From assembly GCF_014648635.1 (NCBI RefSeq), contig NZ_BMRM01000024.1:1-64000 (forward strand): 64,000 nt of DNA, given 5' to 3'. A program made the position numbers and the translations under genes. The notes beneath the pieces are model-generated. The model saw only the letters and a list, made by a program, of their open reading frames with translations. It ran no database searches and was not told the DNA's origin. Each line of letters begins with the position of its first letter. Position 1 is the stretch's first letter. Below are positions 17,156 through 24,217 of this stretch, piece by piece. The DNA is from Streptomyces cinerochromogenes (GTDB lineage Bacteria > Actinomycetota > Actinomycetes > Streptomycetales > Streptomycetaceae).

Positions 17156-17709
17156 CCGGCCCCTCCCCCCACCCCGAACGGCACGGCGTACTGCACGACG
17201 CACACCCCCAGCCCCACGACCGCGACCGCCTCCAGCACGGACACGACCGCCAGCCCGGCCGAGAGGTCGCCCCCCACCCAGTACACGACGAGCGCGCTCA
17301 ACGGCACGACGCAGAAGGCGAGCAGATCCACCACGCACTGCACGACCTTCCGGGAGACGCGCCGGGCGTCCCCCCGGTGCGCGGTCTCCCAGCGGAAGAC
17401 CTCGCCCCCCTCGGCCTGGGCCAGCGCGGCGAGCCGGGGCCCCAACTCACCCCGGACGTAGGCCCCGATCGCGGAGATCTTCTGGTCGTTGACCAGGTAC
17501 GTCCAGCCGAGCACGACGCACACCGGCGGCAGCGCGAGCAGCATCGCCGTCTGCTTGGCCTGCGCCGCGGCGGCGATGACGGCGGCCACGACGGTCAGGG
17601 TGACGTAGAGCAGGTTGTCCCGGAACCCGATCCGTGTCTTCTGCTCGTCCTTGACGGTCTGGTACTCGGTGAGCAGCAACTGCCCCACGGTGACGTCTCG
17701 TTCCGGCAC
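17152..17709 (-). CDS. Four-TM membrane protein operonic with the NLR-like gene
   Basis: 185-residue protein starting at GTG 17709. A charged N-terminus (VPERDVTVGQLLLTEYQTVKDEQKTRIGFRDN) precedes two hydrophobic hairpins: TM at about 33-50 and 54-73, a soluble loop of about 50 residues (NDQKISAIGAYVRGEL), then TM at about 123-145 and 150-173. I recognise no named family. Its layout (two-TM hairpins, small, 4-bp overlap with a STAND gene) is like the pore-forming effector candidates described with NTPase conflict systems. Only 27 bp separate its start from the divergent nucleosidase start, so both promoters must lie inside coding sequence or in that gap. Confidence 0.75.
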   Translation of the reverse strand: MPERDVTVGQLLLTEYQTVKDEQKTRIGFRDNLLYVTLTVVAAVIAAAAQAKQTAMLLALPPVCVVLGWTYLVNDQKISAIGAYVRGELGPRLAALAQAEGGEVFRWETAHRGDARRVSRKVVQCVVDLLAFCVVPLSALVVYWVGGDLSAGLAVVSVLEAVAVVGLGVCVVQYAVPFGVGGGAG

Positions 17710-17736
17710 GCGAACCCCTTCCCCCAGCAGTACCTT

Positions 17737-18588
17737 ATGAGTGTGCCGGAGACTCAACCCACCGTTCTGGTCCTGACCGCGCTCCCGCTGGAATACGCCG
17801 CTGTGCGGGCGTACGTCCCGGAGCGGCAGGAACGCGTCCACGACAAAGGGACCCGCGTCGAGGTCGGCCGGCTGCCGGACAGTGCCTGGCAGCTGGCGAT
17901 CAGCGAGCTGGGTGTGGGGGCGGATCGGGCCGCCGCGCTCACGACCCAGCTCATCGAGTGGCTGCGCCCCGAGGCCATCCTCTTCGTCGGGGTGGCGGGG
18001 AGCCTGAAGGACGACATCGAGATAGGCGACGTCGTGGTGGGCACCCAGGTCTACGAGATCCACAGCGGCAAGCAGGCCCACGACGGTTTCAAGGTCCGCC
18101 CGAGGGCCCTGCCCGGCTCGCACGCACTGGAGCAGGCGGCGCGTTCCGCGGCGCGGGACCTGCCGGAGGTCCGCGTGCACTTCGCGCCGATCGCGACCGG
18201 TGACGTGGTGCTGGCCGACTCCCGATCGGACATCGCCCGGCACATCGAGAAGCACTACAACGACGCGGGCGCCATCGAGATGGAGGGCTCCGGAGCGGCC
18301 CAGGCGGCGCACCTGAGCGGGCAGGTGGACACCCTCGTCGTACGGGGCGTCAGCGACCGCGCCGACCGCAACAAGCGCCGGGCCGACGCCGGCGGCTCGC
18401 AGCAGCGGGCGGCCGCGCACGCGGCGACCGTGGCGGTGGCGATGCTGCGCAAGCACCAGCCCCGCCGCTCGGGGTCCGGCGACGCCGAGGAGGGACCCCA
18501 AGCACGCCACGGGGACGGCGACCACATCGACTTCCGGGGCGGGACCTTCTACGGAACGGTCATCGGCAAGCAGGTCGGAGACCGGTAA
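17737..18588 (+). CDS. Purine-nucleosidase-like (PNP_UDP) effector with C-terminal shared motif
   Basis: 283 residues. Residues 8-240 are a PNP_UDP_1 (MTA/SAH nucleosidase or nucleoside phosphorylase) fold: VLVLTALPLEYAAV (10-23), VGVAGSLKDDIEIGDVVVG (84-102), TGDVVLAD (154-161), ribose-binding AIEMEGSGAA (179-188) and the catalytic-Asp strand VVRGVSDRAD (201-210). A polar linker leads to residues 262-279, DHIDFRGGTFYGTVIGKQ, matching the N-terminus of the divergent NLR-like protein. PNP_UDP domains are known effector domains of fungal NLRs and of bacterial conflict systems, where they cleave nucleosides or nucleotides. The TAA stop at 18586 is followed at once by an NB-ARC reading frame with no start codon, so this may be the N-terminal half of a split fusion. 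Confidence 0.85.
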   Translation: MSVPETQPTVLVLTALPLEYAAVRAYVPERQERVHDKGTRVEVGRLPDSAWQLAISELGVGADRAAALTTQLIEWLRPEAILFVGVAGSLKDDIEIGDVVVGTQVYEIHSGKQAHDGFKVRPRALPGSHALEQAARSAARDLPEVRVHFAPIATGDVVLADSRSDIARHIEKHYNDAGAIEMEGSGAAQAAHLSGQVDTLVVRGVSDRADRNKRRADAGGSQQRAAAHAATVAVAMLRKHQPRRSGSGDAEEGPQARHGDGDHIDFRGGTFYGTVIGKQVGDR

Positions 18589-20662
18589 GGGCACGACCCA
18601 CGGCCCGGTCCCGCGCGCGACCGCCACCCTGCCGCCCCGCCCCCTCGGCTTCACCGGCCGGTCGGCGGAGCTGGACCGCCTGCTCCCCCACCTCGCACCC
18701 GGCGGGGACGACCCGACCGCGCTTCCGCTGCTCATCTTCGCCGTCACCGGCATGGGTGGCATCGGCAAGACGGCACTGGCGGTGGAGGCGGCACACCGGG
18801 CCTGCGCGCAGGGCTGGTTCCCGGGCGGGACGCTCTTCGTGGACTTGCGCGGCTACGACGACGATCCGGCTACGGCGGATCAGGCGGTCCTGGCGCTGCT
18901 CGACGCGCTCGGCGTACGGGAGCAGGATCTACCTCCGACGACCGAGCGCCAGTACGACGCGTACCGTGCACTCCTCGCCGAACGGGACCGCCTGCTGCTG
19001 GTCCTGGACAACGCGTCTGACCCGTCCCAGTACGTACCTCTGCTGCCCGGTACGGACCGGCACCGGGTCCTCATCACCTCCCGGGACCGTCCCGACGCTC
19101 TTCCCGTACGCCTGATCGACCTTGAGACGCTCGAGCCCGAAGACTCGGTCGCCCTGGTGACCCGCGCCCTGCACGGCACCGACGAACGTGACGACCGCCC
19201 GGCACGCGAATACGCCGCACTACATGAACTCGCTGACCTCTGCGGCCACTTGCCCCTGGCCCTGCAGATCGCGGCGGGCATGCTGCGCCGGCGCCGCCAT
19301 CGGGACATCTCGTCCGTGGTGACCGAGATCCGGGACGCCGGAGATACGACCGCGGTCCTCGACCACGGCAGTCCTGGAACAGACCTGTACGGGCGCTCAC
19401 TCGTCCTGCGCCCTGTACTGGAGACCTCCTACCGCCGACTGCCGCACGACCAGGCCCGGCTGCTGCGCCTGCTCTGTCTGGCCCCGGGCGCGGAGACCGG
19501 GACAGACGCGATCGCGGCCCTCGCGGACCTCGCAACGGAATCCGTGCTGCCGCTGCTGGAGGACCTGGCCGCCACCCATCTCGTCGCGTCAGTGCGGGGC
19601 GGCAGCGGGGCGGCTCCCGGGGTGCGGTGGCGGTTACACGACTTGGTGCGGGGGTTCGGGGCCAGCGTGGTGGCGGGGGACGCGGGGCTGCGGAAGGAGG
19701 GGGAGGCGGCGCGGGCACGGGTGCTGGACTTCTACTGGCGGTGGGCGGATGCCGCTGACAACCGGTTGCGGTGGCTGCCCGGGATGGAGGAGCCGGAACG
19801 GTTCGCGGAGCGGGGCCAGGCGTTGGCGTGGCTGGACGGGGAGCGGGCGGGTCTGGTCGCTGCGGTGGAGTGGGGACGGGAGGAGCGGTACGCGGACGCG
19901 GCGGTGAGGCTGGCCCAGTGTCTGGGGGAGTACCTGCTCTGGCGGCGGTATTTCGACGACTGGATCACTGTTGCGGAGGCGGCGCGGGAGGCCGCCCGCC
20001 TTGCCGGGGACCGGCTGGGCGAGGCCATCGCGTGGGACCACCTCGGCCTCGCCCTGACGTCGGCGGGCCGGGCGGAAGAGGCGATCGACGCCCACACCCG
20101 GGCCCGCGACCTCTACCAGACCGCCGAGAACCGCCACAGCGAGGCCACGGCATGGAGCAACCTGGGCACCTCCCTGTGGAATGCCGGCCGGGCGGAAGAG
20201 GCAATCGGCGCCTACGCCCGGGCCCGCGACCTGCTCCAGGCCGTCGGGGACCGCCACAGCGAGGCCAGTGCGTGGGACGGCCTTGGTCTCGCGCTGCGGG
20301 AGGCGGGCCGGGTGGAAGAGGCGATCCACGCCCACACTCGGGCCCGCGACCTCTGCCAGACCGCCGAGGACCGCCACCGCGAGGCCAGTGCGTGGAACAA
20401 CCTCGGCATCGCCCTGCGGGAGGCAGGCCGGGTGGAAGAGGCAATCGAGGCGTACGGCAAGTCCCTGGGGCTTCGCCACGAGTTCGAGGACTGGTACGGC
20501 GAGGGGCAAACCCTCCACGGGCTGGCCCTCGCCCAGCAGGCCGCCCACCGCCCCGCCGAGGCCCGCACCACCTACCTCAAGGCCGCCGACGCCTTCACCC
20601 GAGCCAACGCCCCCACCGAAGCCGCCCAAGCCCGCGCCCGCGCCACCGAACTACCCGACTGA
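18587..20662 (+). CDS. NLR-like STAND NTPase (NB-ARC + TPR) lacking its own start codon; frameshifted from the nucleosidase
   Basis: The frame directly after the nucleosidase stop, shifted by +1, encodes LPPRPLGFTGRSAELDRLL, Walker A GMGGIGKT, Walker B LLLVLDNAS, VLITSRDR, GHLPLALQIA and LHDLVRGF, then at least four near-identical TPR units. No ATG, GTG or TTG occurs in this frame between the nucleosidase and the ATG at 18752. That ATG falls inside the Walker A loop and would remove the first NB-ARC strand, so it cannot be the functional start. A single +1 shift near 18584-18589 (CGG TAA GGG) would give one PNP_UDP-motif-NB-ARC-TPR protein. The frame also holds a TTA codon (19634-19636), so expression should need bldA tRNA. 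Coordinates give the coherent NB-ARC/TPR frame, not a proven translation start. Confidence 0.72.
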   Translation, partial: KGTTHGPVPRATATLPPRPLGFTGRSAELDRLLPHLAPGGDDPTALPLLIFAVTGMGGIGKTALAVEAAHRACAQGWFPGGTLFVDLRGYDDDPATADQAVLALLDALGVREQDLPPTTERQYDAYRALLAERDRLLLVLDNASDPSQYVPLLPGTDRHRVLITSRDRPDALPVRLIDLETLEPEDSVALVTRALHGTDERDDRPAREYAALHELADLCGHLPLALQIAAGMLRRRRHRDISSVVTEIRDAGDTTAVLDHGSPGTDLYGRSLVLRPVLETSYRRLPHDQARLLRLLCLAPGAETGTDAIAALADLATESVLPLLEDLAATHLVASVRGGSGAAPGVRWRLHDLVRGFGASVVAGDAGLRKEGEAARARVLDFYWRWADAADNRLRWLPGMEEPERFAERGQALAWLDGERAGLVAAVEWGREERYADAAVRLAQCLGEYLLWRRYFDDWITVAEAAREAARLAGDRLGEAIAWDHLGLALTSAGRAEEAIDAHTRARDLYQTAENRHSEATAWSNLGTSLWNAGRAEEAIGAYARARDLLQAVGDRHSEASAWDGLGLALREAGRVEEAIHAHTRARDLCQTAEDRHREASAWNNLGIALREAGRVEEAIEAYGKSLGLRHEFEDWYGEGQTLHGLALAQQAAHRPAEARTTYLKAADAFTRANAPTEAAQARARATELPD
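20030..20469 (+). repeat. 120-bp tandem repeats encoding near-identical TPRs
   Basis: The block around GGCCGGGCGGAAGAGGC recurs at about 20066, 20186, 20306 and 20426, exactly 120 bp apart (40 codons), with only scattered differences. Each copy encodes one TPR-like unit with the AGRxEEAIxAxxRARDL signature. Nucleotide-level similarity suggests recent expansion or gene conversion. Confidence 0.8.
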
Positions 20663-20721
20663 CACCGCTCCTCCACTCCCCCTCGCAAGCCCGCACCCAC
20701 GCCGGGCACGCACGACCCCAA

Positions 20722-20838
20722 GGCAACGCCTACATCGCCGTAGCCGGCCAGGAGGACCACCCCCTCACCGACACCCGCGAGGCCCTCCGCGCCCTCATCC
20801 GCGACATCAAGGCCGGCAAGGCGGACCACCTCCTGTAG
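20722..20838 (+). pseudogene. Remnant or start-less small ORF after the island
   Basis: A frame without a start codon encodes about 38 residues, NAYIAVAGQEDHPLTDTREA then LRALIRDIKAGKADHLL, ending in TAG. The tail weakly resembles the C-termini of small DUF397-type Streptomyces proteins, but I am not sure of the family. It is the only coding-like signal in the 358 bp between the NLR-like gene and the ABC importer, and may be debris of an older gene at the island edge. Confidence 0.35.
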
Positions 20839-20942
20839 TCCACGGGCCTTCGCTAGGCCACGGCCTCCCGTAGTCCACGCGTCTCCTGCAGTCGGCCGGT
20901 CTCCTGTACCCCACCGGTGTCCAATCCCGCGCACGCGCATTG

Positions 20943-20958
20943 ACCTGACTAGACCACT
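20943..20958 (+). promoter_or_regulatory. Possible GntR (DasR-like) half-conserved site ahead of sugar importer
   Basis: ACCTGACTAGACCACT at 20943-20958, about 60 bp upstream of the solute-binding gene, matches the right half (CTAGACCACT) of the DasR consensus, but only about half of the left arm fits. An overlapping TTGACC could be a -35. The site is weak on its own. Confidence 0.35.
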
Positions 20959-21020
20959 CCTCTTACCTTCACGGCAGCAATCTCCGCGCCACCCTCACGT
21001 GTGCTCAGGAGGTCATGCCC

Positions 21021-22382
21021 GTGCACCCCACCGCCGCCCCCCTCACCGCCCTCGCGCTCGCCGCCACCGCCCTCACCGCCTGCGGCGGCGGATCCGGCAG
21101 CAGCCCGGACACGATCAAGGTGTCGTACAAGCAGTCCACCGACAACTCCGTCAAGGTGATGGACACCTACCTCGCCGGGATCAAGAAGCAGTTCGAGCAC
21201 GACCACCCCGGCAAGAAAGTACAGTTCGTGCCGATCAAGGCTCCGGACGCCGAGTACTACACCAAGCTCCAGCAGATGCTGCGCTCGCCGCGGACCGCCC
21301 CGGACCTGGTCTACGAGGACACGTTCCTCATCAACTCCGACATCACCAGCGGGTACCTGAAGCCGCTCGACCCGTACCTCGCCAAGTGGCCCGACTGGAA
21401 GCAGTTCGTCGGCACCGCGAAGGCGGCGGCGAAGGGTGAGGACGGGAAGACGTACGGCGTTCCGGACGGGACCGACACCCGCGGGCTCTGGTTCGACAAG
21501 CGGGTGTTCGCCAAGGCGGGGCTGCCCGCCGACTGGCAGCCGAGGACCTGGGACGACGTGCTCGCCGCCGCCCGGACCATCAAGCGGAAGGTCCCCGGTG
21601 TCGTCCCGCTCAACGTCTACACCGGCAAGCCCGCCGGTGAACGGGCCACCATGCAGGGCTTCGAGATGCTCCTGTACGGCACGGGCGACGGCACCCACGA
21701 TCCGCTGTACGACAGCGGCAGCAAGAAGTGGATCACGGGGTCGCAGGCCTTCAAGGACTCCCTCCGCTTCGTCGAGACCGTCTACCAGGACGGACTCGGC
21801 CCCGACGTCTCCGACGCCCTCGACCCGAACTTCAACACCACCGTCAACGGCGAGCTGCTCCCCCAGGGCAAGCTCGGCATCGCCCTCGACGGGTCCTGGC
21901 TGCCGCAGGCCTGGCTGCCGGGCAGCGGGCACGAGTGGCCGGAGTGGTCGAAGCGGTTGGGGCTCGCCGCCATGCCCACCCAGCACGGGCAGTCGCCCGG
22001 CAAGGTGAGCATGTCCGGCGGCTGGACCTGGTCCATCCCTGCCAAGGCGGGCAATCCCGGCCTCGCCTTCGACTTCGTCCGGACCATGCAGACGAAGGAC
22101 AACGCGCGGAAGTGGTACATCGCCAACTCCGGGATCGCCGTACGGAAGGACGTCGCCGCCGATCCGGCCTACGCCCGCGCCCAGCCCGGCATCAGGTTCT
22201 TCACCGATCTCGTCGCGAGCACGCACTACCGGCCCGCGTTCCCGGCGTACCCGAAGGTGTCGACCGCCGTGCAGGAGGCCATGGAGGGGGTCACGACCGG
22301 TGATCTGTCGGTCGCGGAGGCGGCGAGCGGCTACGACGCCACGGTCAAGGACGTCACCGGCGGCCAAGTGGTCGAGAAGTGA
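21021..22382 (+). CDS. Sugar ABC transporter solute-binding lipoprotein
   Basis: About 453-residue extracellular family-1 binding protein. The N-terminus is a lipoprotein signal (LTALALAATALTACGGG, lipobox LTAC, Cys near residue 20), so it is anchored outside the membrane. The body has the typical cluster-B sequence (VYEDTFLINSDITSGYLKPLDPYLAKW and SMSGGWTWSIPAKAGNPGLAFDFV, each as part of longer blocks). GTG at 21021 lies 8 bp after AGGAGG; the ATG at 21015 is only 2 bp from it. The stop overlaps the first permease by 4 bp (GTGA). No ATPase gene is linked, so a shared ATPase such as MsiK is likely (family knowledge). Confidence 0.9.
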   Translation: MHPTAAPLTALALAATALTACGGGSGSSPDTIKVSYKQSTDNSVKVMDTYLAGIKKQFEHDHPGKKVQFVPIKAPDAEYYTKLQQMLRSPRTAPDLVYEDTFLINSDITSGYLKPLDPYLAKWPDWKQFVGTAKAAAKGEDGKTYGVPDGTDTRGLWFDKRVFAKAGLPADWQPRTWDDVLAAARTIKRKVPGVVPLNVYTGKPAGERATMQGFEMLLYGTGDGTHDPLYDSGSKKWITGSQAFKDSLRFVETVYQDGLGPDVSDALDPNFNTTVNGELLPQGKLGIALDGSWLPQAWLPGSGHEWPEWSKRLGLAAMPTQHGQSPGKVSMSGGWTWSIPAKAGNPGLAFDFVRTMQTKDNARKWYIANSGIAVRKDVAADPAYARAQPGIRFFTDLVASTHYRPAFPAYPKVSTAVQEAMEGVTTGDLSVAEAASGYDATVKDVTGGQVVEK

Positions 22383-23251
22383 GGCGCGGACACCGGGGCG
22401 CCCAGGCCGTCAGGGCGCTCCCCCTCGCCCCCGCCGTGGTCCTGCTGCTCCTCTTCCTCGCCGGGCCGATCGCCTACTGCGTCTGGATCGCCTTCACCGA
22501 CCTCCAGCTGACCGGGCAGGCCCACTCCTCCTTCGTCGGCCTCGCCAACTTCCGCCGGGCCTTCCGGGACGACGCGTTCCTGAACGCCGTCTGGCTGACG
22601 CTCGTGTTCACGGTGGTGTCCTCGCTGGTCGGGCAGAACACGCTGGGGCTGGCCCTGGCCGCGTTGATGAAGCGGGCCTCGAAGCCCGTCCGGACCGTGA
22701 CCGGCGCCGTCGTCGTCACCGCGTGGGTGCTGCCGGAGGTCGTCGCCGGGTTCCTGCTGTACGCGTTCTTCCGGCGCGAGGGCACCCTGAACGCGGTCCT
22801 GGACCTGCTGCACCTCCCCCGGCAGAACTGGCTGTTCACGCTGCCGATCCTCGCCGTGTCCTTCGCCAACGTCTGGCGCGGGACGGCGTTCTCGATGCTC
22901 GTGTACTCCGCCGCGCTGGACGAGATCCCCGCCGAGATCACGGAGGCCGCCGAGGTGGACGGGGCCGGCGGGTGGCGGCGGCTGTGGCACATCACGCTGC
23001 CGATGATCCGGCGCTCCATCGGCACCAACCTCATGCTCAACACCCTCCAGACGCTCTCCGTCTTCGGTCTGATCTGGGTGATGACCCGGGGCGGGCCCGG
23101 GGACCGGAGCCAGACGCTGCCGCTGTTCATGTACGAGACGGCCTTCCAGAACAGCATGATCGGGTACGCCACCGCGGTCGCCCTGCTCCTGCTGGTCGTC
23201 GGCTCGCTGTTCTCCGTCGTCTATCTGCGGCTGCTGCGGACGGAGGTCTGA
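22379..23251 (+). CDS. Sugar ABC transporter permease 1 (MalF-like)
   Basis: 290-residue inner-membrane permease with six TM helices. The EAA loop DEIPAEITEAAEVDGAGGWRRLWHITLP (read in parts) contacts the ATPase and marks it as a CUT1-family MalF-type subunit. GTG start overlaps the binding-protein stop. Its own stop shares one base with the start of the second permease (TGATG at 23249-23253), so all three are cotranslated. Substrate is unknown. Confidence 0.9.
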   Translation: MRRGHRGAQAVRALPLAPAVVLLLLFLAGPIAYCVWIAFTDLQLTGQAHSSFVGLANFRRAFRDDAFLNAVWLTLVFTVVSSLVGQNTLGLALAALMKRASKPVRTVTGAVVVTAWVLPEVVAGFLLYAFFRREGTLNAVLDLLHLPRQNWLFTLPILAVSFANVWRGTAFSMLVYSAALDEIPAEITEAAEVDGAGGWRRLWHITLPMIRRSIGTNLMLNTLQTLSVFGLIWVMTRGGPGDRSQTLPLFMYETAFQNSMIGYATAVALLLLVVGSLFSVVYLRLLRTEV

Positions 23252-24078
23252 TGGCCAGGATGCGCTCCTCCCGGCGGCTCGCCGCCGACCTGTCGCTGCT
23301 GGCCGTGGCCGCCGCCTTCGCGCTGCCCCTCGCCTGGGTGCTGCTGTCGGCCGTGGACCCGCACGCCGGGCTGAGGGTCAGGGTCCCGGACAGCCCGACC
23401 CTGGACAACTTCCGGGCGATCCTGACCCCGGACATCACCTACACCCCGCTGCTGAACAGCCTGGTGCTGTGCGGGGGCGCCACGGCGCTGACCGTCGGCT
23501 GCGCCGCGCTCGCCGCCTATCCGCTGTCCCGGTTCCGGTCCCGGCTGAACCGGCCGTTCCTGCTGACCATCCTGTTCGCGACGAGCCTGCCGATCACGGC
23601 GGTCATGGTGCCGGTGTACGCCCTGTTCGTCCGGGTGAACCTGATCGACACCCTCCAGGGCACGATCCTCTTCTTCGCCGCCTCGCAGCTGCCGTTCGCG
23701 ATCTGGCTGACGAAGAACTTCATGGACGGAGTACCGAGGGAGCTGGAGGAGGCGGCCTGGACGGACGGGGCCTCGGCCCTGCAGTCCCTGGTGCGGATCG
23801 TGCTGCCACTGATGGGGCCGGGGCTCGCCGTGGTGACCGTGTTCTCGTTCGTGATGATGTGGGGGAACTTCTTCGTCCCGTTCATGCTGCTGCTCACCCC
23901 GGACCGGATGCCGGCCTCGGTGAGCATCAACGACTTCTTCGGCAACCGGGGCATGGTGGCGTACGGCCAGCTCGCCGCGTTCTCGGTGATCTACTCGACG
24001 CCGGTGGTCCTTCTGTACGTTCTGGTGGCACGGCGGCTGGGCGGCGGATTCGCGCTGGGCGGCGCGGTGAAGGGGTGA
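23251..24078 (+). CDS. Sugar ABC transporter permease 2 (MalG-like)
   Basis: 275-residue MalG-type permease, six TM helices, with the EAA loop VPRELEEAAWTDGASALQSL and the C-terminal QLAAFSVIYSTPVVLLYVLVARRL. ATG at 23251 is fused to the preceding stop. It is the last gene of the importer operon; 139 bp of non-coding DNA with a perfect 15-bp palindrome separate it from the next regulator. Confidence 0.9.
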   Translation: MARMRSSRRLAADLSLLAVAAAFALPLAWVLLSAVDPHAGLRVRVPDSPTLDNFRAILTPDITYTPLLNSLVLCGGATALTVGCAALAAYPLSRFRSRLNRPFLLTILFATSLPITAVMVPVYALFVRVNLIDTLQGTILFFAASQLPFAIWLTKNFMDGVPRELEEAAWTDGASALQSLVRIVLPLMGPGLAVVTVFSFVMMWGNFFVPFMLLLTPDRMPASVSINDFFGNRGMVAYGQLAAFSVIYSTPVVLLYVLVARRLGGGFALGGAVKG

Positions 24079-24105
24079 CCGGGAGTAATGCCAGGTCACG
24101 GCGGG

Positions 24106-24120
24106 TGACACTGAGTGTCA
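24106..24120. promoter_or_regulatory. Perfect 15-bp palindrome upstream of the HTH regulator
   Basis: TGACACTGAGTGTCA (7-bp arms around a central G) lies 97 bp upstream of the HTH gene start and 27 bp after the importer operon. An autoregulatory operator for the downstream HTH protein is the simplest reading. Confidence 0.5.
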
Positions 24121-24217
24121 GGTCATGTCGTGCGATCGCCCCGTACGTTCCTACGATCCGTGATCCTGTCCGAACCGACCGTAGCCATCCCGTCACGGCA
24201 CCCCTAGCTTGTGCCGG

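Noticed and set aside
18752..20662. ATG at 18752 as the true start of the second NLR protein
   Set aside because: It lies inside the GMGGIGKT Walker A loop, removing the first NB-ARC strand and the conserved LPPRPLGFTGR segment that is clearly encoded upstream in the same frame. No ribosome site precedes it.
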